Counted from the first letter of the stretch, positions 29,519-40,456 are shown. The stretch is DNA of 64,000 nt from Staphylococcus equorum (GCF_001747895.1 NZ_LNNB01000009.1:1-64000); one strand, 5' to 3'. Numbers and translations are program-made. Notes: generated from the sequence alone by a model not told the origin.

Positions 29519-31135
29519 TTAGATGTTGTAGTTTGCATCACTTTGGATATCAAGTTCAACGCTTCGTATTAAATTAAATCCTTCAATTTGATATAAAGCA
29601 TCAATAACATCTGGTGTAACAGGATGATCTATTGATAATACCATTAGCGCATTACCACCTTGGTTTGTACGACCAAGATGCATAGAAGCGATATTGATAT
29701 CATATGTGCCAAGAATTTGTCCTGTACGGCCTACAATGCCTGGTCTATCGTTATGATTTATTACCAGTTGGTGATGTTCAGGTTTAAAGTCTACTGGATA
29801 GTCATTTATACGTACGATTCTTGGACCATAACCATTGAGTACAGTTGCACCAAGTTTAATTTGAGTATCTTTATTGATTAATGTTAATTCTATATAGTTA
29901 CTAAAACCACGATGTTTTGTGTTTTTTTCAATATTATAAGATACACCTTGTTCATTTAAGAGTACTAAAGCATTGATTAAGTTTACACGCTCTGCTAAAT
30001 CTTGACGTAAGACACCAGATACAAGTGTTCTGGTAATCAAACTTGTATCATCTAATGCAATGTCACCTTCGTATTTGATTTGTAGTTCGCGCGGTGCTTT
30101 TTCAAGTAATTGAATACCCACTTCACCTGTCATTTTACTTAATTCAATATAAGGCTTCAATTCATCATTGATTTCACTGTAAGTCATTTTTGGTGCATTA
30201 ATCGCATTTAAGACGTTACCATTTTCGAAAATATCCACGATTTCATTTGCTACTGAAACAGCTACTTTTTCTTGTGCTTCAACAGTGGATGCACCTAAAT
30301 GTGGCGTAACAATAATTTTATCGTGCTCAACAAGAGGGGACTCAGTTGCTGGTTCGCTTTCAAATACATCTATTGCTGCACTTTGAATTTGATCATTGTT
30401 CAAAGCGTCTAATAGCGCTGCTTCATCAATAATACCACCACGTGCTACGTTAATAATCTGTAACGTCGGTTTTGCTTTTTCGAAAAATGCTTTACCGACG
30501 ATACCTTTAGTTTTTGGAGTTAATGGTGTATGTACAGTAACGAAATCTGCCTGTTCAGCAATTTCTTCAACTGTTGCACGTGTTACATTTAGTTCTTTTG
30601 CTTTATCTTCAGATAAGTAAGGGTCAAAAGCTAAGATATGCATACCGAAACTTTGTGCGCGTTTTGCAACACCTAAACCAATTCTACCAGCACCAATGAC
30701 GCCAAGCGTTTTATTATAAAGTTCTGTACCTCTATATGTTTTACGGTCCCATTTTCCATTTTTTAATGACTGATGTGCTTGCGGGATATTACGCGCCATT
30801 GATAAAATCATGGCCATAGAGTGTTCAGTTGCAGAAATAGTATTACCATCTGGTGCATTAATTACAATAACACCATTTTTGGTAGCTGCATCGACATCAA
30901 TGTTGTCAACGCCGACCCCAGCTCTAGCAATAACTTTTAAATTTGGCGCTGCTTCAATCATCTCTGCAGTGACTTGTGTCTGGCTTCTAACGATTAAGCC
31001 TTGGTAATCACCAATTTTTTCAACGAGTTCGCTTTCATTTAATTCTGTATTGATTTCGACTTCGAAGTCTTTATGGTCAATTAAACTTTTTAAACCTTCT
31101 GGTGAGATTGGATCAGATACTAAAATTTTATACAT
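29519..31135 (-). CDS. serA: D-3-phosphoglycerate dehydrogenase
   Basis: A 538-residue long-form SerA. The NAD-binding Rossmann motif [20 protein letters not shown] is at about 145-164. Catalytic Arg is in [10 protein letters not shown] (about 230) and His in [13 protein letters not shown] (about 277-289). After that come the allosteric substrate-binding domain and a C-terminal ACT domain (about 455-528). It starts serine synthesis from 3-phosphoglycerate. Its start overlaps the end of the aminotransferase gene by 8 bases, so the two are translationally coupled and behind the CodY-like box upstream. Confidence 0.95.
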   Translation of the reverse strand: MYKILVSDPISPEGLKSLIDHKDFEVEINTELNESELVEKIGDYQGLIVRSQTQVTAEMIEAAPNLKVIARAGVGVDNIDVDAATKNGVIVINAPDGNTISATEHSMAMILSMARNIPQAHQSLKNGKWDRKTYRGTELYNKTLGVIGAGRIGLGVAKRAQSFGMHILAFDPYLSEDKAKELNVTRATVEEIAEQADFVTVHTPLTPKTKGIVGKAFFEKAKPTLQIINVARGGIIDEAALLDALNNDQIQSAAIDVFESEPATESPLVEHDKIIVTPHLGASTVEAQEKVAVSVANEIVDIFENGNVLNAINAPKMTYSEINDELKPYIELSKMTGEVGIQLLEKAPRELQIKYEGDIALDDTSLITRTLVSGVLRQDLAERVNLINALVLLNEQGVSYNIEKNTKHRGFSNYIELTLINKDTQIKLGATVLNGYGPRIVRINDYPVDFKPEHHQLVINHNDRPGIVGRTGQILGTYDINIASMHLGRTNQGGNALMVLSIDHPVTPDVIDALYQIEGFNLIRSVELDIQSDANYNI

Positions 31136-32288
31136 ATGCTTTTACGACCTCCATGTACTGAGTAATTGCTGTACCAATATATGATTCTTTTCTGAATTCT
31201 GTTAATAGAATTTCTAATGCTGATACGACTTGTAAAATATCAAAAGGTGAAATTTGACCCATATGACCTATACGTAGAATTTCTCCTTTTAGATGACCTT
31301 GTCCACCTGCAATTGTTATAGCAAAACGGTTTTTAAGTTCTTTTTTTATGAAGTTGAGTTCTTCTTTTGATTTAGGTACAAAAGCTGTAACAGTAGGTGA
31401 GGCATACTCGTCTTGTACCAATAATTCTAAGTCTAATGATTTGAGTGATTGTCTTAAAGCATCACGTATTGCATAATGACGTGCAATAACTTGGTCTAAT
31501 CCTTCTTCTTCAACTAATTTGGCATATGCATTCACACCTCTAAATAACGAAACGTTTGGTGTGAAAGGTGTTGAATTTGCTTCTAATGATTTCAAATATT
31601 TATTTAAATCTAAATAAAACCTCGGTGTCGTAACTTGGCTAAATCGTTCTTTAGCACGATTATTATAAGCTACAAATGCTAAACCAGGAGGCAACATAAT
31701 GGCTTTTTGACTACCAGATATAAGAACATCAATCTGATCTCGTTGTAAGTCTACATCAACTGCACCGATACAACTCACACCGTCAACGATAAAGTAAATC
31801 GATTCGTCGTAGGCTTTAAGGGCATGTCCTAATTCATGGACAGGGTGCAAAACTGCAGTAGATGTTTCACAATATTGACTATAAACTGCTGTAATATCTG
31901 TGTTCAATGATTTTAAGAAGTCAATAAATTCAGGCACGTTTACAGCTTTGCCCCATTCGACTTCAAAAATATGTACGTTATCGTAATATGTTTCAGCAAT
32001 TTGTTTAAAACGATTACCGAAAGCACCTGAAACAATGATAACAATATCGTCGTCAGGATTTGCAATATTTAACATACTTGCTTCTAAAGAACTTGTCCCG
32101 CTAGAAGTTAATATCATTACGTCATTTTGCGCACCGAATATTGGTTTTAGTGCACGAAACGCTTCTTCAGCAATTGTTTCAAAGTCACTTGATCTGTGTC
32201 CGACCATTGGTGACTGTGTTGCGTGTAAAATTTCTTCTGGTACTGGCGTTGGTCCTGGTGTAAGTAACATAGGACGATAATATTTCAT
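31128..32288 (-). CDS. Class V aminotransferase, likely serving serine synthesis
   Basis: A 386-residue PLP-dependent enzyme of the alanine/serine-glyoxylate aminotransferase type. TPGPTPVPEE and GTSSLEASMLN bind PLP, and the Schiff-base lysine is in SGSQKAIMLPPG (about 191-202). Start ATG 32288 follows GGGGGAATCACAC; an in-frame start at 32303 lacks a site. Being coupled to serA, it probably supplies the phosphoserine (or serine/alanine) transamination step, but it is not a canonical SerC. Confidence 0.82.
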   Translation of the reverse strand: MKYYRPMLLTPGPTPVPEEILHATQSPMVGHRSSDFETIAEEAFRALKPIFGAQNDVMILTSSGTSSLEASMLNIANPDDDIVIIVSGAFGNRFKQIAETYYDNVHIFEVEWGKAVNVPEFIDFLKSLNTDITAVYSQYCETSTAVLHPVHELGHALKAYDESIYFIVDGVSCIGAVDVDLQRDQIDVLISGSQKAIMLPPGLAFVAYNNRAKERFSQVTTPRFYLDLNKYLKSLEANSTPFTPNVSLFRGVNAYAKLVEEEGLDQVIARHYAIRDALRQSLKSLDLELLVQDEYASPTVTAFVPKSKEELNFIKKELKNRFAITIAGGQGHLKGEILRIGHMGQISPFDILQVVSALEILLTEFRKESYIGTAITQYMEVVKAYV

Positions 32289-32328
32289 GTGTGATTCCCC
32301 CAATGCTTATGATTGTCTTAGTTTAGCA

Positions 32329-32343
32329 AATTTTCAGAAAATA
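32329..32343. promoter_or_regulatory. CodY box upstream of the serine operon
   Basis: AATTTTCAGAAAATA matches the CodY consensus AATTTTCWGAAAATT at 14 of 15 positions. It lies 41 bases before the aminotransferase start, where a repressor would block transcription when branched-chain amino acids and GTP are plentiful. Confidence 0.75.
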
Positions 32344-32451
32344 TAAAAGTGCAAAAGTTAAAAGATAATGTAAATAAACAAAATAAAATATCATGAAAGG
32401 GCATACATTGTTATCACATTCATATTCCGTCATATATAAAATTTTTTTAAA

Positions 32452-32892
32452 TTATTTTATTTTTGGTTCTATTTTTACAGTGACATTACCTTTAATTGAG
32501 TTTGAAATCATACAATTATTGTCCGCAACCTTTAAGAGTTTAGGTAGTTTTCTAACTAAACTATCTTTTTGTGCAGTTTCAACTTCAATAACAGGGTAAT
32601 GGATAATGTTGTCCATACGAAATTTTGCATTTTCAAAAATAGCTGTACCTATAGATGATTGTTGAATTTCTATATTATTAAAACCAGAACGTTCGAGTAC
32701 AGCTGCAAGTGAGATAATATAACAAGAAGATGCAGCTGAAACTAACAATTCATCTGGATTTGTACCAGTTCCATTGCCACCTAAACCTGATGGTATAGAT
32801 ATTTGTTCATCTAATACGTCTCCGTGAAGTTGACCTACAGCTTCGCGACCGCCAGACCATTGTGTGTTTACTTTGAATTCATGTTGAACCAT
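32452..32892 (-). CDS. OsmC/Ohr-family thiol peroxidase-like protein
   Basis: A 146-residue OsmC-like protein. The two conserved cysteines are in AASSCYIISLAAVLE (about 59) and NNCMISNSIKGN (about 128), as expected for peroxiredoxin-type organic hydroperoxide reduction. Start ATG 32892 follows GGAGGTCAATCGTT; a much longer upstream extension in the same frame lies inside the divergent gene and is not credible. It is divergent from the glycerophosphodiesterase gene, 79 bases away. Confidence 0.85.
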   Translation of the reverse strand: MVQHEFKVNTQWSGGREAVGQLHGDVLDEQISIPSGLGGNGTGTNPDELLVSAASSCYIISLAAVLERSGFNNIEIQQSSIGTAIFENAKFRMDNIIHYPVIEVETAQKDSLVRKLPKLLKVADNNCMISNSIKGNVTVKIEPKIK

Positions 32893-32971
32893 AACGATTG
32901 ACCTCCAGTTGATTTGTGATAATTTAAGTTTAGATGAAAATAAGCTATAAAGAAAGAGGAGAGCAATTTTA

Positions 32972-33711
32972 ATGACAATATATACTTCTGACAACAAGCT
33001 CATATTAGTGGCACATCGTGGTATTGCTACATATTTTCCTGAAAATACGATGATTGCTTTTAAAGCTGCACTTATAAGTAATATTGATATATTAGAAATA
33101 GATATACACAGGACATTAGACAATCAACTTGTAGTTATTCATGATGATTCGATTGACCGTACCTCAAATGGATCAGGAAAAATCAAGGATATGACTTTAG
33201 CAGCTTTGCAGCAATTTGATTATGGTATAACTAAAGATAATAAATTTGAAGGAGAGACATTACCAACATTGGATGAAGTAATTAAATTAATCCAAGACTA
33301 TCCTCAAAAATTATTAATAGAACTAAAACAACCGCAGAATTATCCTGAAATTGAAAACGAATTAATAGATGCATTAAATGCTTGGAATTTACCAAAAAAC
33401 AAAGTCATCATACAATCATTCAATCAAAAAAGTATGAAAAAATATTTGATATGAATGAAGGATATGAGCTAGGTGTATTGATTAGTAAAAAGAAGTATTG
33501 GTATAAATTACCTCCATTTAAAAGCATTGCGGCCTATGCCAATTATGTAAATCCCAATTATGCATTAGTTACAGAGAAGTTTTTAAAAAGTGCACATCAG
33601 TATAGATTGTCAGTGATGCCCTATACAGTTAATGAACATGAACAAGCAAAATCATTGCAGAAATTAGGGGTAGACGGACTGATTTCAGATAACCCAAATG
33701 ATATTTTGTAA
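32972..33711 (+). pseudogene. glpQ: Glycerophosphodiester phosphodiesterase gene, frameshifted
   Basis: Two frames together encode one GDPD protein of about 246 residues. The first (32972-33451) has the catalytic AHRGIATYFPENT, EIDIHRT and IHDDSIDRTSNGSG, then ends at TGA just after FNQKSMKK. The second (from about 33440) continues with IFDMNEGYELGVLISKKK and ends in GVDGLISDNPNDIL, the usual GDPD C terminus. The break is at a run of six A (33437-33442); a seventh A would restore the frame. It would release glycerol 3-phosphate from glycerophosphodiesters. It may be inactive, phase-variable or a sequencing error. Confidence 0.82.
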
Positions 33712-33723
33712 AATGAAAAAGTT

Positions 33724-33768
33724 AAAAAAGCTTAAATGAATAGTAAAGATTCATTTAAGCTTTTTATA
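33724..33768. terminator. Bidirectional terminator between glpQ and speG
   Basis: AAAAAGCTTAAATGAAT (33725-33741) pairs perfectly with ATTCATTTAAGCTTTTT (33749-33765) around a 7-base loop. Confidence 0.88.
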
Positions 33769-33792
33769 GTTTTAATAAATAGGCAAGACATA

Positions 33793-34320
33793 TTATTTAA
33801 TATGAGATAAATCATTATCGTGATGATTTACCCAATTCTTTTTTAATAACCCCATCACATGACAATCACTATATTCACCGCGAGTATAAAAATGTTCTTG
33901 TAATGTACCTTCAATGGAGAAGTTTTGTGCTTTATAAATATGAACGGCTTTTTCATTGTTTACATCAACAAATAAATATATTTTGTGGAGATTAAGTACT
34001 AGGAATGCATAATCAATAGCCATTTTAAAAGCGCTTTTAGCGTATCCTTTACCACCATATTCGGAATCAATGATAATTTGAATTTCACAATTACTATGTA
34101 TAAAGTCAATTTCAACTAATTCAACGACACCGATACGCGTTTGATCTTTTTCAATAATAAATCTACGTTCAGTTTCATCTAATAAATGTTTTTTATATAA
34201 TGATTGAAGCTCGCTTAATGATTGATAAGGTTCTTCAAACCAATAAGACATAATGGAATATTCATTATTTAAGTGATGTACAAAATCTAAATCTGTCTCC
34301 TCTAATGCTCTAATAATCAA
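33793..34320 (-). CDS. speG: SpeG-like spermidine N-acetyltransferase
   Basis: A 175-residue GNAT enzyme. Blocks shared with E. coli SpeG include MSYWFEEPYQSLSEL (about 24), ERRFIIEKD, VELVEIDFIH, the acetyl-CoA loop YGGKGYAKSA and VDVNNEKAVHIY. It would detoxify spermidine and spermine by N-acetylation. The likely start is TTG 34320, behind AAAGGAG with an 8-base gap; the ATG at 34341 lies upstream of that site. It stands between the glycerophosphodiesterase gene and rpsD, not in an ACME-like island. Confidence 0.85.
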   Translation of the reverse strand: MIIRALEETDLDFVHHLNNEYSIMSYWFEEPYQSLSELQSLYKKHLLDETERRFIIEKDQTRIGVVELVEIDFIHSNCEIQIIIDSEYGGKGYAKSAFKMAIDYAFLVLNLHKIYLFVDVNNEKAVHIYKAQNFSIEGTLQEHFYTRGEYSDCHVMGLLKKNWVNHHDNDLSHIK

Positions 34321-34454
34321 ATTTAACACTCCTTTACCCATAGCATACAGTAATTATTATAAGAAAGTAAAAAGATATTGTGCTTTAAAGTGGGGGAGTT
34401 AAAAAGATTTCTATTTATACTTTAATAATAGGGTGCAGTTTATTACTTTTATAG

Positions 34455-34497
34455 AAATAAAAAAACCAAGAAATCCTTGAAAGGACTTCTTGGTTTG
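34455..34497 (-). terminator. Terminator after rpsD
   Basis: AAACCAAGAA.TCCTT pairs with AAGGA.TTCTTGGTTT. On the minus strand it is followed by TTTTTTTATT. Confidence 0.88.
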
Positions 34498-34509
34498 AAA
34501 TTAAAACGT

Positions 34510-35112
34510 TTATCTTGAGTAATACTCAACGATAAGTTGTTCGTTGATTTCAGCAGGTAATTCACTACGTTCAGGAACGCGTACATATTTACCTTTTAAG
34601 TTGTCTGCATCAAATTCTAAGTACTCAGGTACGAAGTTGTTGATTTCAACAGATTCAGCAATGATATCTAATTTTAAAGATTTTTCACGTACTGAAATTT
34701 CTTGACCAGGTTTTAAAGTATATGATGGAATGTCAACACGCTTACCATCTACTAAAATATGACCGTGGTTAACAAGTTGGCGAGCTTGGCGACGCGTACG
34801 CGCTAAACCTAATGAATATACAACTGCATCTAAACGAGCAGCTAGTAATTGCATGAAGTTTTCACCATGGACACCGTGTTGGTTACCAGCAATTTCAAAT
34901 GAGTTACGGAATTGTCTTTCAGTCATTCCGTATAAATAACGTAATTTTTGTTTCTCACGTAATTGTAATGCATATTCTGATAATTTTTTACGTTGGTTAG
35001 GACCATGTTGGCCTGGAGCGTATGGACGCTTCTCTAATTCTTTACCAGTACCACTTAATGAGATACCTAAACGACGTGATTTTTTCCAGTTCGAACCTCT
35101 AAATCGAGCCAT
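34510..35112 (-). CDS. rpsD: 30S ribosomal protein S4
   Basis: A 200-residue primary-binding protein of the small subunit. It begins [20 protein letters not shown] and carries the S4 RNA-binding domain (about 92-150, [20 protein letters not shown]). No zinc-finger cysteines are present at the N terminus, so this is the C-minus form. It is transcribed alone from a strong promoter with a long structured leader, as in B. subtilis where S4 represses its own leader. RBS is AAGGAGGAG. Confidence 0.96.
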   Translation of the reverse strand: MARFRGSNWKKSRRLGISLSGTGKELEKRPYAPGQHGPNQRKKLSEYALQLREKQKLRYLYGMTERQFRNSFEIAGNQHGVHGENFMQLLAARLDAVVYSLGLARTRRQARQLVNHGHILVDGKRVDIPSYTLKPGQEISVREKSLKLDIIAESVEINNFVPEYLEFDADNLKGKYVRVPERSELPAEINEQLIVEYYSR

Positions 35113-35292
35113 AATAGACTCCTCCTTTTTCTCTTTTGTTGTTATGAAAAAACAAAAAAGAGTGTTGCATGCTTATTTGGATATATTGTTTTATGTATCC
35201 TCACCTCATAGCTACGGTTACACGACACGTCCGCGTTGGGAACAACATAGAGCCAACTAATACGCAACTGCTAATTTCGTTTATTCACACAA
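35113..35292 (-). promoter_or_regulatory. Structured rpsD leader, probable S4 autoregulatory RNA
   Basis: The 5' UTR is about 180 bases. It contains GTAACCGTAGCTATGAGGTGAGGAT-like segments (about 35199-35222 on the plus strand) and a near-RBS hairpin pairing CTCTTTT..TTGTT with AACAA.AAAAGAG (about 35130-35165). Bacillus rpsD leaders fold into an S4-binding pseudoknot; position and length suggest the same here. The exact fold was not computed. Confidence 0.6.
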
Positions 35293-35297
35293 AGTAC

Positions 35298-35326
35298 ATT
35301 GTACCTTTGTTATAAATGACTGTCAA
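35298..35326 (-). promoter_or_regulatory. SigA promoter of rpsD
   Basis: On the minus strand a perfect TTGACA (plus-strand 35321-35326) is followed by a 17-base spacer and TACAAT (35298-35303), an almost ideal vegetative promoter suited to a ribosomal protein gene. Confidence 0.88.
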
Positions 35327-35368
35327 CAGTAAACAAAGATTTACTTATAGAAAGGCAAGTGTTAAATG

Positions 35369-35833
35369 TTAAGCTATTTGTTGTTCAATAATGCTTACGA
35401 TTTCTTCTAAAGCAACTTTATCTGTGTTTGAAAAGCGATTTATAATAGGGGCATCAATATCTAAGACACCAATGACTTGATTGCCTTTATGAATAGGAAC
35501 AACAACTTCTGACTTACTATTCGCATCACATGCAATATGTCCTGGGAAAGCATTAACGTCTTCAACGAGTTGTGATTCATTTGTTTCTACAGCTGTGCCA
35601 CATACGCCTTTGCCGATAGCGATATGTACACAAGCAGGATGACCTTGGAATGGTCCTAAGATTAATTCATTATTTTCTATTAAATAGAAGCCAACCCAAT
35701 TAATTTGATCTAATGAATCATTTAGTAAAGCAGAGACATTGCTAAGTATAGCAATTAAATTTGATTCATCTTCGATTAGACTAGCAACTTGCTTTTGTAA
35801 TAAATCATAATTTGTTTCTTTTACCTCTGTCAT
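35369..35833 (-). CDS. msrC: GAF-domain free methionine-(R)-sulfoxide reductase
   Basis: A 154-residue single GAF domain of the fRMsr (YtsP/YebR) type, which reduces free methionine-R-sulfoxide. Expected cysteines are in HPACVHIAIGKGVCGTA (about 80-96) and GHIACDANS (about 118). No membrane segment is present. It lies behind the rpsD promoter region, same strand, with its own AGTGAGGTTT ribosome site. Confidence 0.85.
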   Translation of the reverse strand: MTEVKETNYDLLQKQVASLIEDESNLIAILSNVSALLNDSLDQINWVGFYLIENNELILGPFQGHPACVHIAIGKGVCGTAVETNESQLVEDVNAFPGHIACDANSKSEVVVPIHKGNQVIGVLDIDAPIINRFSNTDKVALEEIVSIIEQQIA

Positions 35834-36062
35834 ATTAATAAAACCTCACTTTTTACTTTTCATTTAGTATAAAGACTGTTTTAATAGTAATCAATCAAAT
35901 GATTTGTAAGGGCTTTTTTTAGTAGCAACATGATACATAATATTAACAGAGATAGATTTACTATGAAATTTAAAATATTATCATTGATTAATTCATTTTC
36001 TCTTTTAATGCATGGGTAAATTACGTTATAATGAATAGTGATAAAATAGGAGGAGAAAACAT

Positions 36063-37754
36063 ATGGTATTGTATATCATTCTAGCAATTATTGTTATTAT
36101 ACTGATTATTGTCGGTGTATTATTCTATATGCGTTCGAATAAAAGCCAAATGATTGAGAAGGCTGAAGAACGAAAATTACAAGTAGAGCAATTACCCTAT
36201 GATGAAAGTTTATCTCAATTATCTGATTTAACTTTAACAGGTGAAACAAAATCTACTTATGATAGATTAAAACAAACGTCTTTAGATAGTAAAAATCAAT
36301 ATTTGTTACCATTAGAAGAAAAGATTCACAATGCGGAAGGTTTACTTGATAAATTTAAATTTTCGCAAGCGCAAACTGAAATTGATGAAGCACATGAATT
36401 AATGGATAAATACGAAGAAAATTATAATGTATTAACTACAGATGTTGAAGATGTTATGGGCGTACATAAAGAAAGTGATCACTTATATGAAGCATGTAAA
36501 GTAGATTACCGAGAAATGAAGCGCGACGTGTTAGCGAACAGACATCAGTTCGGTGAAGCAGCAGCGCCATTAGAACATGAAATTGAAGCATTCGTACCAG
36601 AAATGGAAAGCTATGAATCATATAAAGCAGAAGGTAATTATGTTTACGCACATGAACATATCAAAACTTTAAATGAAGATATGAACTTTTTAAAAAAGGA
36701 TATGTCAGAAATTCCTGAGTTAATCAGAGAAGCACAAAAAGAATTACCTGGACAGTTCCAAGATATGAAATACGGATGTAGAGATCTCAAAGTAGAGGGC
36801 TATGATTTAGATCATGTCAAAATTGATAGTACTTTACAAACGCTTAAAACAGAACTTAGCTTTGTAGAACCGATGATTAGTAGATTGGAACTTGATGAAG
36901 CGAATGAAAAATTAAATAATATTAATGATCGTCTTGATGAAATGTATGAATTAATTGAGCATGAAGTTAAAGCGAAAAATGAAGTAGAAGAATCAAAAGA
37001 AGTTATTACAGATAATTTGTTTAGAGCGAAAGAAATGAATTATACATTACAAACTGAAATTGAATATGTACGTGAAAATTACTATATAAATGAAAGTGAT
37101 GTACAGAATGTAAGACAGTTTGAAAATGAAATTCAAAACTTAATAGCTGTTTATGATGAAATTCTAAAAGAAATGGCCAAATCTGCAGTACGTTACAGTG
37201 AAGTTCAAGATAACTTGAAATATATCGAAGAGCATGTAGCTGTAATTAATGAAAAACAAGAAAAATTACAAAATCACTTAATTCAACTACGCGAAGATGA
37301 AGCGGAAGCAGAAGAAAATATCTTACGTGTACAAAGTAAAAAAGAAGAAGTTTATAGAAAGCTATTAGCTTCTAATTTACCTAGCGTACCGGAACGTTTC
37401 ATTATAATGAAAAATGAAATTGATTATGAAGTGCGTGAAGTAAACAAGAAATTCAGTGTACGTCCGATACATGTTAAACAATTGAAAGATAAAGTATCTA
37501 AAGTAGTGCTACAAATGAATAAATTTGAAGATGAAGCTACGGATGTACTCGTTAATGCAGTTTATGCTGAGAAACTTATTGAATATGGTAACCGTTACCG
37601 TAAAGATAGTTCGAATATAGATAAAAGCCTTAATGAAGCTGAAAGACTATTTAAAAATAATAGATATAAACGTTCAATTGAAATATCTGAACATGCTTTA
37701 GAAAGTGTGGAACCAGGAATTACAAAACAAATAGAAGATCAAGTTATTGGTTAA
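36063..37754 (+). CDS. ezrA: Septation ring formation regulator EzrA
   Basis: A 563-residue protein. A single N-terminal membrane segment (about 3-23, [20 protein letters not shown]) is followed by an almost wholly helical, coiled-coil region rich in Glu and Lys. EzrA spans the membrane at the division site, interacts with FtsZ and penicillin-binding proteins, and in staphylococci is needed for septum assembly and cell size. Start ATG 36063 follows AATAGGAGGAG. A strong hairpin follows the gene. Confidence 0.94.
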   Translation: MVLYIILAIIVIILIIVGVLFYMRSNKSQMIEKAEERKLQVEQLPYDESLSQLSDLTLTGETKSTYDRLKQTSLDSKNQYLLPLEEKIHNAEGLLDKFKFSQAQTEIDEAHELMDKYEENYNVLTTDVEDVMGVHKESDHLYEACKVDYREMKRDVLANRHQFGEAAAPLEHEIEAFVPEMESYESYKAEGNYVYAHEHIKTLNEDMNFLKKDMSEIPELIREAQKELPGQFQDMKYGCRDLKVEGYDLDHVKIDSTLQTLKTELSFVEPMISRLELDEANEKLNNINDRLDEMYELIEHEVKAKNEVEESKEVITDNLFRAKEMNYTLQTEIEYVRENYYINESDVQNVRQFENEIQNLIAVYDEILKEMAKSAVRYSEVQDNLKYIEEHVAVINEKQEKLQNHLIQLREDEAEAEENILRVQSKKEEVYRKLLASNLPSVPERFIIMKNEIDYEVREVNKKFSVRPIHVKQLKDKVSKVVLQMNKFEDEATDVLVNAVYAEKLIEYGNRYRKDSSNIDKSLNEAERLFKNNRYKRSIEISEHALESVEPGITKQIEDQVIG

Positions 37755-37783
37755 ATTATTTAATTATTAAAAATAACACGAGT

Positions 37784-37824
37784 AAGACACGAAATGAATT
37801 ATGATTTCGTGTCTTTTCTTTTTA
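37784..37824 (+). terminator. Terminator after ezrA
   Basis: AAGACACGAAAT (37784-37795) pairs perfectly with ATTTCGTGTCTT (37804-37815) around an 8-base loop, followed by TTCTTTTTATT. Confidence 0.9.
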
Positions 37825-37980
37825 TTAAAAGCGCGTATAATGCTTAAAGGGAAAGTATAAAATTAATTTTTAAAATGACAGAAAAGTATTGTTGTTGATG
37901 TAATAACTTAAATATAAATATAAAATTAGTGTCACTTCTTATATAAGTGTGTATGATAAAAATGAAATGGAGTGAAAGAA

Positions 37981-39117
37981 TTGATATATCTTGATAATGC
38001 CGCAACGACAAAGCCAAACCAAGACGTGTTGGATACTTATGTAAAAGTAAATCAATCATTGTATTTTAACCCTAATAGTCCACACCAAGCCGGCTTACAA
38101 GCAGACCAATTGTTACAACAAACTAAAAAACAAATAAAAGATTTGTTTAATTTAGATGAAAAATTTGATATTGTTTTTACAAGTGGTGCGACTGAATCTA
38201 ATAATATGGCGCTTAAAGGCGTAGCATATAAGAAAAAAGCATTTGCTAATGAAATAATCACTTCAGTACTTGAGCATCCATCTGTATTAGAAGTTGTACG
38301 TTCATTAGAAGCAGAAGGATTTATTATTAAATATGTTGATGTTACTGACGAGGGTCAAATCGACTTGGACCATTTAAAAACATTGATGTCAGATGATGTT
38401 GCTATAGTAACCTGTATGCATGTTAATAATATTATGGGTCAAATCCAACCAATAGAAGAAGCAGCAAAAATTGTGCACCAATATCCCAAAGCACATTTTC
38501 ATGTAGATGCAGTACAAGCAATTGGTAAAGTGCCATTATGCTTTGAAGGTGTAGATACGTTGAGTTTGAGTGGGCATAAATTTCACGGTTTAAAAGGGCA
38601 AGGTATATTATTTGTTCGAAATATTCATCAACTTGAACCTATTATTCATGGTGGTGGACAAGAATATGGTGTGAGAAGTGGTACAGTTAATTTACCAATG
38701 GATATTGCAATTGTTAAAGCCATGAAAGCAGCTGTGAATCATACCACAGAACTTAACCATGCTTTAAGTGAATTTAATGCTGACTTATGCCAATTTCTTA
38801 CAGGTTTTCACGGCATTAAACTGAATTCACCTCAAAATTCGGCGCCACACATTCTTAATGTTGGGTTACCAGGCGTCAAAGGCGAAGTATTGGTCAATGC
38901 TTTTTCAAAACATAGTATTATGTTGTCTACAACAAGTGCATGTTCATCTAAAAAAGCGAGTCTAAACGAGGTGCTTTTAGCGATGAATATACCAAGAAAA
39001 CAAATTGAAGGTAGTATTAGAATTTCAATGGGAGCCAATACGACTCAAGAAGATATTCAAATATTTAAAGATAATTTTTATAAAGTATATGAAGAAGTAA
39101 GGGAGCTGTTAGTATGA
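37981..39117 (+). CDS. Cysteine desulfurase (NifS/IscS-like) partner of ThiI
   Basis: A 378-residue PLP enzyme. It has [11 protein letters not shown] at the N terminus, TSGATESNN (about 68), the Schiff-base lysine in [11 protein letters not shown] (about 195-205) and the active cysteine in [14 protein letters not shown] (about 322). It takes sulfur from cysteine and, being coupled to thiI, most likely supplies persulfide for tRNA 4-thiouridine. TTG 37981 is preferred as start: the GGAG at 37969-37972 overlaps the upstream GTG at 37972. The stop overlaps the thiI start by 4 bases (ATGA). Confidence 0.9.
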   Translation: MIYLDNAATTKPNQDVLDTYVKVNQSLYFNPNSPHQAGLQADQLLQQTKKQIKDLFNLDEKFDIVFTSGATESNNMALKGVAYKKKAFANEIITSVLEHPSVLEVVRSLEAEGFIIKYVDVTDEGQIDLDHLKTLMSDDVAIVTCMHVNNIMGQIQPIEEAAKIVHQYPKAHFHVDAVQAIGKVPLCFEGVDTLSLSGHKFHGLKGQGILFVRNIHQLEPIIHGGGQEYGVRSGTVNLPMDIAIVKAMKAAVNHTTELNHALSEFNADLCQFLTGFHGIKLNSPQNSAPHILNVGLPGVKGEVLVNAFSKHSIMLSTTSACSSKKASLNEVLLAMNIPRKQIEGSIRISMGANTTQEDIQIFKDNFYKVYEEVRELLV

Positions 39118-40337
39118 TTTATGATCATATATTAGTTAGGTATGGTGAATTAACATTAAAAGGCGCCAATCGTAAAATGTTCGTGAATAAATTGCGCGCA
39201 AATGTAAAGCGTTCATTAATGCCATTGCAAGGTTATAAAGTAAAAGCGAATAGAGATAGAATGTATATTGAATTAGACGAAGGCGCAGATATAGATGAAA
39301 TGTGTAATAGACTTAAAAAAGTATTCGGCATTTATTCTATTAGTCCAGTGTTAAAAATTGATAAAACTGTAGAAGCGGCAAATGAACAAGCCATTCAATT
39401 TGCAAAAGACTACGCAAACGGAGATACATTTAAGATAGACGTGAAACGTTCAGATAAAAACTTTCCTTATGACACTTATCAATTACAACGTGGCATTGGT
39501 GCTGCGGTATTAAATGCAACAGAGGATTTAACTGTTGATGTCCACAATCCAGATCACAATATAAAAGTAGAAGTCCGTTTAGATGCCATTTATGTTTATG
39601 ACAAAACCATAGCTGGACTTGGTGGCTTGCCAGTTGGAACAGGTGGCAAAACATTACTTATGCTCTCAGGTGGTATAGATTCTCCTGTAGCAGGTATGGA
39701 AGTCATGCGTAGAGGTGCAATGATTGAAGCCATTCATTTTCATAGTCCGCCATTTACAAGTGAAAAAGCTAAAGAAAAAGTTATTGAATTAACACGTGTT
39801 TTAGCTTCTCATGTAGGTCCAATTAAATTACACATTGTGCCTTTTACAGATTTACAAAAACAAGTTAATAAAGTTGTACATGAACGTTATACAATGACAT
39901 CTACACGTCGTATGATGATGAGAGTGGCAGACAAACTTGTTCATGAAATTGACGGGCATGCCATTGTAAATGGTGAGAATCTTGGTCAAGTTGCGAGCCA
40001 AACGTTAAAAAGTATGTACGCAATCAATAGCGTAACTTCAACACCAGTGTTACGTCCATTACTCACATTAGATAAAGAAGATATCGTGAAAAGAGCTAAA
40101 GAAATTGGAACTTTTGATGTCTCTATTCAACCTTATGAGGATTGTTGTACTATTTTCACACCAAAAAATCCGGTAACTGAACCTGATATTGAAAAAGTGG
40201 AAAAATATGAAAATATTTTTGATTTTGAACCATTAGTACAACAAGCTGTAGATCAAATCGAAACAATAGAAATTTCAAATGACTACCAAAGTGATAAAGA
40301 CTCAGAGACACAAGCTTTGGCAGACGATTTATTTTAA
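39114..40337 (+). CDS. thiI: tRNA 4-thiouridine synthetase ThiI
   Basis: A 407-residue enzyme. The N-terminal ferredoxin-like/THUMP region (about 1-165) is followed by a PP-loop ATPase domain with [14 protein letters not shown] (about 180-193). The C terminus lacks the rhodanese domain of the E. coli protein, as is normal in Firmicutes. It adenylates U8 of tRNA and receives sulfur from the desulfurase encoded just upstream. Start ATG overlaps the desulfurase stop. Confidence 0.95.
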   Translation: MIYDHILVRYGELTLKGANRKMFVNKLRANVKRSLMPLQGYKVKANRDRMYIELDEGADIDEMCNRLKKVFGIYSISPVLKIDKTVEAANEQAIQFAKDYANGDTFKIDVKRSDKNFPYDTYQLQRGIGAAVLNATEDLTVDVHNPDHNIKVEVRLDAIYVYDKTIAGLGGLPVGTGGKTLLMLSGGIDSPVAGMEVMRRGAMIEAIHFHSPPFTSEKAKEKVIELTRVLASHVGPIKLHIVPFTDLQKQVNKVVHERYTMTSTRRMMMRVADKLVHEIDGHAIVNGENLGQVASQTLKSMYAINSVTSTPVLRPLLTLDKEDIVKRAKEIGTFDVSIQPYEDCCTIFTPKNPVTEPDIEKVEKYENIFDFEPLVQQAVDQIETIEISNDYQSDKDSETQALADDLF

Positions 40338-40456
40338 ATATAAATATAAGTTTAAATTATAGTAAGCATCATTTAAAAAATAGAAAACTTAGTTTTAGAT
40401 GTTCAATTTATAATGAATAATCAGTTAACATGATTTAAACAGACAGGGGTTGGCGC

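Noticed and set aside
33812..33830. GATAAATCATTATCGTGATG as a Fur box
   Set aside because: It lies at the 3' end of speG coding sequence, not near any gene start.
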